From assembly GCA_035303885.1 (NCBI GenBank), contig DATGRE010000171.1:1-16076 (forward strand): a stretch of DNA of 16,076 nucleotides, given 5' to 3'. The DNA is from Zeimonas sp035303885. Its GTDB lineage: Bacteria > Pseudomonadota > Gammaproteobacteria > Burkholderiales > Burkholderiaceae_E. Positions 1-6,238 of the stretch are shown here, one piece after another (positions within the stretch are counted from its first letter, which is position 1; the number at the start of each line of letters is the position of its first letter). Under the pieces are notes generated by a model that saw only the letters and a list, made by a program, of their open reading frames with translations, searched no databases and had not been told where the DNA came from. The position numbers were made by a program, and so were the translations under genes.

Positions 1-68
1 TCGCGCTTCGCCGGTGATCGCCGAAGCCGCCGCTGCGCAGAAGGCGGGCGCGTAGCGTTGCGCGCGAT

Positions 69-1601
69 TCAACGGGCCGGCTTGAGCGCCTTCACGTAGC
101 AGCCCCCGCGCAGCGCGGCGACGTGCAGGATCGCGCCGACGCGATCGAGCGCGAGCATCGTGTGCGCGAGCGCCGGCGGCATGTCGCCGGCCGGAACGAA
201 GCGCCAATAGCCGCTCTCGACCGGGTGCAACTGCGCCTCGCGCAGCAGCAGCGGCCACTCGCGGGGCGCGACGAAACGATCGGTGCTCAGGTGGCGCGTA
301 TCGAGCCCCAGCAGCGGAGCGAGACGGGTGTACCAGAGCGCGCCGCCGTTCGGCGACAGGCAGACGAAGGCGCCGCCCGGGCGCAGCACCCGCGCGACTT
401 CTCTAAGGACCGCGCGCTGATCCGTCATGTGCTCGAACGCGCCGACGCACAGCACGAGGTCGGCGATCTCGTCGTCGACGCTCGACATGCGTTCGGCGCG
501 CTCGACGGCGAGCCGGATGCGATCGTCTCGGTCGTGCGGCTCGCACCGCGCCCGAGGTCCCGACCCACCCTGCGACACCCGTGCGCCTCGGCTGCCCCGC
601 GCTCTCTTCTTCGCCTCGGCGGCTTCGATCATCGCCGGCGACGCGTCGATCCCGATGGCGGCGTCGAAGGCGTCGGCGAGCGCGAACAAATGCATCCCGT
701 TGCCGCAACCGATCTCGACCAGCAGCGAGCGGCGCGGCGGCAGCAGCCGCCGGATCAGCGCGAGCCTGCACTGCAGGCCCGCGCCGGCGTCCCCGTGCAG
801 GTCGCGATACGCCGGCGCGAGCTCGTCGAAGAATCGCACGACGTCGTCGGGGCCCTGCACGTCGCGTGTCTTCAGGCGTGGGGCGCGCACCGGCGCAGCG
901 GCGGACAGTGCCCGCGGACGATACAGATCGATCACCGCCCGTGCGAACGATGCGGCGAGCAGGATCGTCATCGCGACGACGAGGGGCTCGTAGAGGCGCG
1001 GAAAAGGCGTGAACGCGGCGATCAGCGCGCTCGTCATCGCGACGAAGACCCAGCGCCCGAGCCGGCTGCGCCTTTCCTTCGGCGCGGGCGGCCGGGCGAG
1101 CATCAGGAACACGACGAACGCGTAGCGCAGCAGCCCGGGCAGCAGGATCCAGGCGCCGAAGCGTCCGGCCTCGTGCAGCAGCAGGCACAGCACGAGCATC
1201 AGCAGCGCGTCGGCCTCCTTGTCGAAGTACTCCCCGAATTCGGAGGCCAGCCCCTGGCGCCTCGCGAGCCAGCCGTCGACGCCGTCGAGCGCGAAGACTG
1301 TGATGGCGCAGGCGACGACGGCCGATGGTCCGTATCCCGCCAGCGGCGGCAGCGCGAGCGTGCCCAGCAACCGGATCGTGGTGACCCAGTTGGCGGATCC
1401 GAAATGCCGATGCGTCCGGGAAAGCGCGTACCGGCGGTGGATCAGCGCCGCGAACGAAACGGCTGCAGGCCCGAGCAACCACCACGCGGCCTCCAGCGAA
1501 ACGGCCAGCGCGGCGCCGGCGAGCACGACGAGCGCATGCCGCCGGCACCAGTCGACGAGCGGGTCGGCCGCTTCGTGCAGTGCCGGCGCAGCGGTGACCA
1601 T
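69..1601 (-). CDS. CDP-alcohol phosphatidyltransferase fused to SAM-dependent methyltransferase
   Basis: 510 aa with two recognisable halves. Residues about 20-230 are hydrophobic with several membrane segments. They carry the full CDP-alcohol phosphotransferase signature D106-xx-D109-G-xx-A-R114 ... G123-xxx-D127-xxx-D131, preceded by the usual N-xx-T-xx-R element at 71-77. This family moves a phosphoalcohol from a CDP-linked donor onto an alcohol, usually in phospholipid synthesis at the inner membrane. Residues about 250-510 form a class I methyltransferase: VEIGCGNG at 295-302 is the SAM-binding loop, IGIDAS follows at strand 2, and LVLCVGAFEHM at 382-392 plus RVLRPGG at 404-410 match motifs II/III. 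An Arg/Gly-rich stretch (about 330-365) interrupts the methyltransferase. The gene starts 24 bases after the stop of the upstream hydroxylase-like gene on the same strand, so co-transcription is likely. I see no good ribosome site at this ATG. The lipid substrate and methyl acceptor cannot be read from sequence. The two domains normally occur as separate proteins. Confidence 0.88.
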   Translation of the reverse strand: MVTAAPALHEAADPLVDWCRRHALVVLAGAALAVSLEAAWWLLGPAAVSFAALIHRRYALSRTHRHFGSANWVTTIRLLGTLALPPLAGYGPSAVVACAITVFALDGVDGWLARRQGLASEFGEYFDKEADALLMLVLCLLLHEAGRFGAWILLPGLLRYAFVVFLMLARPPAPKERRSRLGRWVFVAMTSALIAAFTPFPRLYEPLVVAMTILLAASFARAVIDLYRPRALSAAAPVRAPRLKTRDVQGPDDVVRFFDELAPAYRDLHGDAGAGLQCRLALIRRLLPPRRSLLVEIGCGNGMHLFALADAFDAAIGIDASPAMIEAAEAKKRARGSRGARVSQGGSGPRARCEPHDRDDRIRLAVERAERMSSVDDEIADLVLCVGAFEHMTDQRAVLREVARVLRPGGAFVCLSPNGGALWYTRLAPLLGLDTRHLSTDRFVAPREWPLLLREAQLHPVESGYWRFVPAGDMPPALAHTMLALDRVGAILHVAALRGGCYVKALKPAR

Positions 1602-1625
1602 GCCGCGCGACGATGCATGCCGCCG

Positions 1626-3251
1626 CTACTGGCCGGCGCCGGTTCCTCGGGCGCCCGGTGTCGGCATCGCCACCATCACCGGCTGCCCCGGCGCGCTGCA
1701 GCCGGCGTCGCAGCAACGCCCCGGCTGCCGGTTGCGCGTGATCGGGCGCTGCGCATCGGCGAGCACGCCACGCTCGAGCAGCCGCTCGACCAGCTCGACC
1801 TTGCTGCCCACCGGATAGTTGCGCCAGATCTCCTGCTTCATCGCCGCGGGCGAGCCGCCGCCGTGCAGGCTGATCAGCGAATACCAGCCTCCCTGATAGG
1901 ACGCGGTCAGGTCCTCCAGGAAGCGTGCCGTCTCGATGCGCCGGTCGTAGGGCACGTCGGGATTGGCGCGCAGCACCTCGGCCAGCGTCGCCGCGGTGGC
2001 GGGGTTGTGGTCCTCGTCCGGACCGGGCAGCGCCACGACGAGCCCGCCCGAGACCTCGTGCGCGAGTCGATGCATGTCGTAGATCTGGGTGGCGAGCAGC
2101 AGCTTGCCGATGTTGGCGAACACCGGATCGGGCATGAACACGCCGCTCGCCTCGTCGCGCGTCGCGTAGACGCTGGCGGCGACGCCGCAGGCGTAGAAGC
2201 CCTCGACGATCTTGATCAGCTCGACCATCGGTTCGCGCAGGCTGCTCTTCGCACCGGGATCGTCGAAGCCGTTCGCCTCGCACATCAGCGCGCCGGCGCC
2301 GATCAGCAGATCACCGAATCCGGCACGCGCGGCGATGCACGTGTGCCGATGATGCGTGGCATAGCTGTAGGTGAGCACGTGACTGTGTTCCCAGGCGCCG
2401 TCGAAGAACACGCGGTCCCACGGAACGAAGACGCGATCGAAGACGACGACCGCCGTCGACTGCCCGTAGCGGCGCGAGAAGAGCGCGGCGCCGTGCTCGA
2501 GCTTCTCGCCGGGGCGCCCGGCGGGCCGCGCGACGATGGTCACGCCCGGTGCGTCGACCGGGACCGCGCAGCAGACGGCGAAGTCGGCGTCCTCGCGTCC
2601 CATGTTCCGGCTCGGCATCACCATCAGCTCGTGCACGTAGGGCGCGCCGGTGACGATCGCCTTGGTGCCGCTGATCACGATGCCCTTCGCGTTGCGCTCG
2701 ACGACGTGCACGTAGGTGTCGGGATTGGCCTGCTCGTGCGGCCGACGGCTGCGGTCGCCCTTGGCGTCGGTCATCGCGATGCCGAGCGTCAGATCCTCGT
2801 CCTGGATGCGGTCGCGGTACGCCTCGAAGCGCTCGCGGTGCTCGGTCGAGCCGCGTGCATCGTCGATCGCCGCCACCGCCTGGGCCAGTCCGCCGAAGGC
2901 GTCGTGCACGAGATAGCGCTGCGCGCAGCCGGTTTCCTGGCACAGCAGCCGCACCGCCTCGAGCTTGTTCAGCAGGTCGCCCGCGGACTCGTCGACGTGC
3001 AGCATCCGGTTGACGATGCGGTTGCGCTTCGACTGGTTGGCGAGCGCCACCGGTGCGTACTGCGGGTCGCGTGCGAAGTCGTAGGTGAAGGCGAGTGCAT
3101 TCACGCCGGGGCGCAGCAGCGGCTCGTCGGCCACGTTCTCGATGCGGCGGCCGTCGACGTACACCACCGGGTGCAGGCGGCGCAGCGATTCGCGGTATTC
3201 GTCCCCGCTCATCAGCGTCGCGCTCGTGGGGGCGGCGTCGGCGATATCCAT
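1626..3251 (-). CDS. 4-hydroxyphenylacetate 3-hydroxylase (HpaB)/4-hydroxybutyryl-CoA dehydratase superfamily flavoprotein
   Basis: 541 aa from an ATG with a strong GAGGAG ribosome site 5 bases upstream; a longer frame exists to 3320 but has no such site. The acyl-CoA-dehydrogenase-like flavoprotein fold of this superfamily is visible along its whole length: the N-terminal MSGDEYRESLRRL and VYVDGRRIENV elements, the MTDAKGDRS loop (160-168), VFDRVFVPWDRVF (270-282), and SLHGGGSP near 461-468. These elements resemble 4-hydroxybutyryl-CoA dehydratase (AbfD) more than the phenol hydroxylase HpaB. However, compared with AbfD as I recall it, the iron-sulfur ligands are not intact: C109 and H301 align with Cys99 and His292, but Cys103 aligns with Y113 and Cys299 with A308. 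A dehydratase reaction is therefore doubtful, and an FAD-dependent oxygenase or an oxygen-independent flavoenzyme is more plausible. A C-terminal tail (about 505-541) holds a CC-xxx-C cluster. It is divergently transcribed from a cysteine hydrolase gene and sits upstream of the CDP-alcohol transferase fusion. Substrate unknown. Confidence 0.85.
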   Translation of the reverse strand: MDIADAAPTSATLMSGDEYRESLRRLHPVVYVDGRRIENVADEPLLRPGVNALAFTYDFARDPQYAPVALANQSKRNRIVNRMLHVDESAGDLLNKLEAVRLLCQETGCAQRYLVHDAFGGLAQAVAAIDDARGSTEHRERFEAYRDRIQDEDLTLGIAMTDAKGDRSRRPHEQANPDTYVHVVERNAKGIVISGTKAIVTGAPYVHELMVMPSRNMGREDADFAVCCAVPVDAPGVTIVARPAGRPGEKLEHGAALFSRRYGQSTAVVVFDRVFVPWDRVFFDGAWEHSHVLTYSYATHHRHTCIAARAGFGDLLIGAGALMCEANGFDDPGAKSSLREPMVELIKIVEGFYACGVAASVYATRDEASGVFMPDPVFANIGKLLLATQIYDMHRLAHEVSGGLVVALPGPDEDHNPATAATLAEVLRANPDVPYDRRIETARFLEDLTASYQGGWYSLISLHGGGSPAAMKQEIWRNYPVGSKVELVERLLERGVLADAQRPITRNRQPGRCCDAGCSAPGQPVMVAMPTPGARGTGAGQ

Positions 3252-3266
3252 GGAGTCTCCTCTTCG

Positions 3267-3276
3267 TTCACGTGAA
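3267..3276. promoter_or_regulatory. Perfect palindrome TTCACGTGAA, candidate operator
   Basis: This ten-base perfect inverted repeat lies 15 bases upstream of the hydroxylase-like ATG, just outside its ribosome site, in the divergent region shared with the isochorismatase-family gene. The position suits a repressor that blocks transcription or initiation of the minus-strand genes. No regulator gene is adjacent, so function is an inference from position and symmetry only. Confidence 0.3.
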
Positions 3277-3344
3277 TGGTCCGATCGGCGAAGATCACCG
3301 GTATCGAGCCGGCCGGTCAATGTTTACACTCGATGCGCGTTCCA

Positions 3345-3356
3345 GGTTCCGGAACC
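3345..3356. promoter_or_regulatory. Perfect palindrome GGTTCCGGAACC, candidate operator
   Basis: This twelve-base perfect inverted repeat lies 22 bases upstream of the ATG of the plus-strand isochorismatase-family gene. A TTTACA hexamer at 3323-3328 could be a -35 element, which would put the palindrome over the -10 region, but no convincing -10 is visible. In this GC-rich background a palindrome of this length can occur by chance. Confidence 0.27.
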
Positions 3357-3378
3357 GGAGTCGGTGAAGGGAGAAGCA

Positions 3379-3942
3379 ATGGATGCGATCGATGTCGCGC
3401 GCTGCGCGCTCGTCCTGGTCGACTACCAGGCACGGCTGATGCCCGCGATCCACGATGGCGCGAACGTCGTCCGCGCGGCGGTGCAGCTGGCGTCGGCCGC
3501 CCGGGTGCTCGGGATACCGGTGATCGGCACGGAGCAGAATCCGCAGGGGCTGGGGCCGAACGTCGACGCGGTGCGTGCGCTGTGCGAAGTCACCGTCGCG
3601 AAACGGCATTTCGACGCCTGCGAGGACGCGCTGTGCGCGACCGTCGACGAGCGCGCGCCGCGGACGCGCCAGATCGTGGTGGCAGGCTGCGAGGCGCACG
3701 TCTGCCTGCTGCAGACCGCGCTCGGCCTGCTGCGTCGCGAACGCCGCGTCTGGGTGGTGGAGTCCGCCTGCGGCTCGCGTCGTCCGTCGGATCATCGCCT
3801 CGCCATGCAGCGGCTGCGGCAGGCCGGCGCCACCATCGTCTCGCCGGAGATGGTGCTCTTCGAGTGGCTGGGATCGAGCGAGCACGAGCATTTCCGGCAG
3901 GTGCTCGAGATCGTGAAGCAGGTGCCGGCGGACGGCGGCTGA
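3379..3942 (+). CDS. Isochorismatase-family cysteine hydrolase
   Basis: 187 aa, the usual length for the family. The ATG has GGGAG a few bases upstream; the frame is open further 5' but has no better start. The Asp-Lys-Cys catalytic triad of the isochorismatase-like hydrolases is present: D15 in LVLVDYQ, K75 in VAKRHFDAC, and C109 in GCEAHVCLLQTALGL, which matches the G-x-E-x-H-x-C-x-xx-T-A signature. Members hydrolyse isochorismate, nicotinamide, carbamoyl groups or other small amides. This one resembles the YcaC-like/generic hydrolase branch, and its substrate cannot be deduced. It is transcribed divergently from the HpaB-like flavoprotein and is followed by a strong GC hairpin before the RibD-like gene, so it looks monocistronic. 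Expected to be cytoplasmic. Confidence 0.9.
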   Translation: MDAIDVARCALVLVDYQARLMPAIHDGANVVRAAVQLASAARVLGIPVIGTEQNPQGLGPNVDAVRALCEVTVAKRHFDACEDALCATVDERAPRTRQIVVAGCEAHVCLLQTALGLLRRERRVWVVESACGSRRPSDHRLAMQRLRQAGATIVSPEMVLFEWLGSSEHEHFRQVLEIVKQVPADGG

Positions 3943-3977
3943 GCCGGCGCTCGCCCGCTCGGATATCGCGCGGACAT

Positions 3978-3999
3978 CGCGCGCCCGGCCCGGCGCGCG
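3978..3999 (+). terminator. Strong GC hairpin after the isochorismatase-family gene
   Basis: Arms CGCGCGCC (3978-3985) and GGCGCGCG (3992-3999) are perfectly complementary around a six-base loop, 35 bases after the hydrolase stop. The following bases are GACTTT rather than a run of T, so intrinsic termination is uncertain. It does separate the hydrolase from the next operon. Confidence 0.35.
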
Positions 4000-4028
4000 G
4001 ACTTTGCGCGCCGTTCCCGCATCGGCGG

Positions 4029-4034
4029 TACGAT
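4029..4034 (+). promoter_or_regulatory. Candidate -10 element TACGAT of the central operon
   Basis: TACGAT matches the TAnnnT core of a sigma-70 -10 site. A TTGCGC hexamer at 4004-4009 could be the -35 but gives a long 19-base spacer. It overlaps the upstream possible ATG at 4033. If it is real, the first gene must start at the GTG at 4069, about 25-30 bases into the transcript. The same hexamer lies shortly before the DUF488 gene (9574-9579). Confidence 0.3.
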
Positions 4035-4068
4035 GAGCCGTCGTCCCTGCCGAGAACGAGGCCGTCCG

Positions 4069-4827
4069 GTGCACGCGCTGCCCCGCTTCGACGAACGCTT
4101 CGCGATTCCCGAGGAGATGGCGTTCCTGCGCCCGCTCGCGAGCCGGCTCGTCGCGCATCGGCGCTGGATGCGCGAGCGCCCCTTCGTCACGCTGAGCTGG
4201 GCGCAGAGCCTCGACGGCAGCCTCGCGTACTCGCGCTCGCGTCCGTACGCGCTCAGCTGCGGCAAGACGCTCGAGATGGCGCACCAGCTGCGTGCCCTGC
4301 ACGACGCACTGCTGGTCGGCGTGAACACCGTGCTCAGCGACGACCCTCAGCTCACGGTGCGGTACTGCCTCGGCGACGATCCGCAGCCGGTGATCCTCGA
4401 CAGCACGCTGCGCTTTCCGGAGAGCGCGCGGCTGCTGCAGCACCCGTCGCACCGGCCGATCCTCGTCACCACCGAGCGCGCATCGCAGGCGAAGGCGGCA
4501 CGGCTCGCCACGCTCGGCGCGCGCGTGCTGCGGGCGGCGTGCTCGCGCGATGGACGCGTCGACCTCGGCGACGCGCTCGACCGCCTGGCCGCACTCGGCC
4601 TGCATTCGGTGATGATCGAGGGCGGCGCCCAGGTCATCCAGTCGGTTCTCGCCGCGCAGCGCGTCGACTACTGCGTGGTGACGATCGCCCCCAAGCTCCT
4701 GGGCGGCGTCAAGGCACTCGAGCGCCCGTGCGCCGCGCAGGGCGAAGCGCCGCTCGCGATCGCCGATTGCCGCTTCCAGGCGCTGGGCACCGATCTCGTC
4801 GCATACGGGCCGCTGGCGCTTCCATGA
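4069..4827 (+). CDS. Stand-alone RibD C-terminal-type reductase
   Basis: 252 aa from GTG 4069, chosen because GAGG lies 7 bases upstream and a -10-like TACGAT overlaps the alternative ATG at 4033 (264 aa). The RibD reductase/DHFR-like fold is evident: FVTLSWAQSLDGSLA near residues 39-53, then HQLRALHDALLVGVNTVLSDDP (about 72-93), the NADPH-fold stretch SVMIEGGAQVIQSVL (about 180-194) and TIAPKLLGG. In riboflavin synthesis this domain uses NADPH to reduce the ribosyl chain of the deaminated pyrimidine intermediate. Here the N-terminal deaminase domain is absent and no other rib gene is near, so the protein more likely reduces a related pyrimidine or pteridine in a specialised pathway. Its stop overlaps the next ATG (ATGA at 4824-4827), the mark of translational coupling. 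Cytoplasmic. Confidence 0.88.
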   Translation: MHALPRFDERFAIPEEMAFLRPLASRLVAHRRWMRERPFVTLSWAQSLDGSLAYSRSRPYALSCGKTLEMAHQLRALHDALLVGVNTVLSDDPQLTVRYCLGDDPQPVILDSTLRFPESARLLQHPSHRPILVTTERASQAKAARLATLGARVLRAACSRDGRVDLGDALDRLAALGLHSVMIEGGAQVIQSVLAAQRVDYCVVTIAPKLLGGVKALERPCAAQGEAPLAIADCRFQALGTDLVAYGPLALP

Positions 4828-5852
4828 AGGCGCGCGCGATCCATCACGTCGCGCAGCGCAAGGTCGCGGTCGGCCACGCGAGCCTGCCCTCGCTCGGCGC
4901 CGACGCCGTGCTGATCCGCACGCTCTACTCGGCGATCAGCCCCGGCACCGAGTCGCTCGTCTTCGAAGGACGCATCCCCGCCGGGATGCCGCTCGATGCG
5001 CGCATCTCGAGCCTGCAGCACGGAGCCGCCTATCCGTTCGCCTATGGCTACGCGCTGGTCGGCGAGGTGGTCGATGTCGGCGAGCGCGTCGATCGCGGAT
5101 GGCTGCAGCGGCGCGTCTTCGCCTTCCATCCGCACCAGGACTACGCGGTGGTTCCGATGCGCGACGTCGTCGCGATCCCGGCCGAAATCGAGCCGCTCGC
5201 GGCGCTGTTCCTGCCGAACATGGAATCGGCCGTGAGCTTCGCCCTCGACGCCGAACCGCGAATCGGCGAACGCGCCCTCGTGTTCGGGCAAGGCATCGTC
5301 GGGCTGCTGACCGTCGCACTGCTCGGCGAATTCCCGCTCGCCCTGCTCGCGAGCGTCGACCCCATCGCACGACGGCGCGAACGTTCGCTCGCGCTCGGCG
5401 CGCAATGTGCGATCGACCCCGCGGATCGCGCGCAGTTCGCCGCGTTGCGCGAGCGCCTGTTCACCGGCCGCGACGACGACGGCGCCGACTTCGCGATCGA
5501 GCTGTCGGGCGATGCGGCGGCGCTGAACCAGGCGATCGAGCTCGCCGGCTTCGATGCGCGCATCGTCGTCGCCTCGTGGTACGGCGCGGGCCCGGCCGCA
5601 CTCGAGCTGGGCGGCCATTTCCATCGCCGGCGCATCGCGCTCGTCTCGAGCCAGGTCAGCCGCATCGCGCCGCGACTTTCGGGCCGCTGGAGCGCGGGCC
5701 GCCGGCTCGAGCTCGCGTGGCGGGCGATCGCCCGCATCGAGCCGCAGCGGTTCGTCACGCACCAGTTCCGCTTCGACGACTGCCAGCACGCCTTCGAGCT
5801 CGTGAGCGCGCGCGGCGACGGCGTGCTGCAGGCAGTTTTTGAGTACCGCTGA
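4824..5852 (+). CDS. Zinc-less medium-chain dehydrogenase/reductase
   Basis: 342 aa, normal for the MDR superfamily. The N-terminal GroES-like half has LYSAISPGTESLVFEG (about 34-49), where zinc enzymes have Cys, and AYGYALVGEVVDVG (73-86), where they have the G-H-E zinc ligand and substrate motif. The Rossmann half shows LVFGQGIVGLLTVALL (152-167) for NAD(P), and VDP near 178-180 at the end of strand 2. Both zinc ligands that can be located by alignment are therefore missing. The S-G-T-E style resembles BchC-like and other biosynthetic MDRs that act on bulky ring metabolites, but no substrate can be named. The ATG overlaps the stop of the RibD-like gene by four bases, and the stop lies 20 bases before the PTPS-like gene, so it is firmly inside the operon. 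Confidence 0.88.
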   Translation: MKARAIHHVAQRKVAVGHASLPSLGADAVLIRTLYSAISPGTESLVFEGRIPAGMPLDARISSLQHGAAYPFAYGYALVGEVVDVGERVDRGWLQRRVFAFHPHQDYAVVPMRDVVAIPAEIEPLAALFLPNMESAVSFALDAEPRIGERALVFGQGIVGLLTVALLGEFPLALLASVDPIARRRERSLALGAQCAIDPADRAQFAALRERLFTGRDDDGADFAIELSGDAAALNQAIELAGFDARIVVASWYGAGPAALELGGHFHRRRIALVSSQVSRIAPRLSGRWSAGRRLELAWRAIARIEPQRFVTHQFRFDDCQHAFELVSARGDGVLQAVFEYR

Positions 5853-5872
5853 AAGGGGAGCGACGCGACGCG

Positions 5873-6238
5873 ATGTACCAGCTGTCGATCACGCGCGACT
5901 TCATCGCCCGGCACCGGCTCGTCGGCGCCGACTGGGGACCGGAGAACGAAGCGCACAGCCACCGGTACCGCGCCGAGATCCTCGTCGAAGGACGCGAGCT
6001 CGACGAGCACGGATTCCTGGTCGATCTCGTCGCGCTGCGCGATGCGGTCGACGAGGTCGTCGCGCAGTTCGGCGAGCGGATGCTCAACGAGCTGCCTGCG
6101 TTCGCCGGATTGAACCCGAGCCTGGAGCACTTCGCGCGCATCTTCCACGCGATGCTCGCGCCGCGCCTGCACGATAGCCTCGCCCTGACCGTGCGGCTAT
6201 GGGAGAACGACCGCGACTGGGCGTCGTACCGGAAGTGA
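5873..6238 (+). CDS. 6-pyruvoyl-tetrahydropterin synthase/QueD-family protein with altered active site
   Basis: 121 aa, typical for the family. Zinc ligands are retained: H14 in FIARHRL, and H28 and H30 in EAHSHRY. NPSLEHFARIFHAML (81-95) matches the conserved N-P-T-x-E segment, and E111 in LWEND matches the substrate-anchoring Glu. QueD uses a Cys four residues before the first His of H-G-H plus an Asp-His pair to convert dihydroneopterin triphosphate to 6-carboxytetrahydropterin. Here the Cys position is E24, the H-G-H is H-S-H, and the L-D-H triplet is F66-G67-E68. The fold and metal site are thus preserved, but the acid/base machinery of QueD and PTPS is not. It may process a different pteridine or pyrimidine. 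GGGGAG lies 12 bases before the ATG, slightly far. The next gene overlaps its stop. Confidence 0.88.
   Translation: MYQLSITRDFIARHRLVGADWGPENEAHSHRYRAEILVEGRELDEHGFLVDLVALRDAVDEVVAQFGERMLNELPAFAGLNPSLEHFARIFHAMLAPRLHDSLALTVRLWENDRDWASYRK

Noticed and set aside
1..68. A possible gene end at the left edge
   Set aside because: Too short to recognise; no conserved motif on either strand.
1626..3251. Annotating the flavoprotein as 4-hydroxybutyryl-CoA dehydratase
   Set aside because: Two of the four Fe-S ligands and the active-site Glu region do not align, and there is no CoA-metabolism neighbour.
123..3275. A very long plus-strand open frame (about 1050 codons) opposite the CDP-alcohol transferase and flavoprotein genes
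   Set aside because: It is rich in Arg, Gln, His and Asp with no domain, and it exactly mirrors two well-supported minus-strand genes. Long antisense frames are expected in GC-rich coding DNA.
4824..5852. Annotating the dehydrogenase as bacteriochlorophyllide dehydrogenase (bchC)
   Set aside because: The SPGTE motif is shared by other MDRs, and no photosynthesis gene is present.
5873..6238. Annotating the PTPS-fold gene as queD or ptpS
   Set aside because: The Cys and Asp-His catalytic residues are absent, and no queC, queE or queF is nearby.
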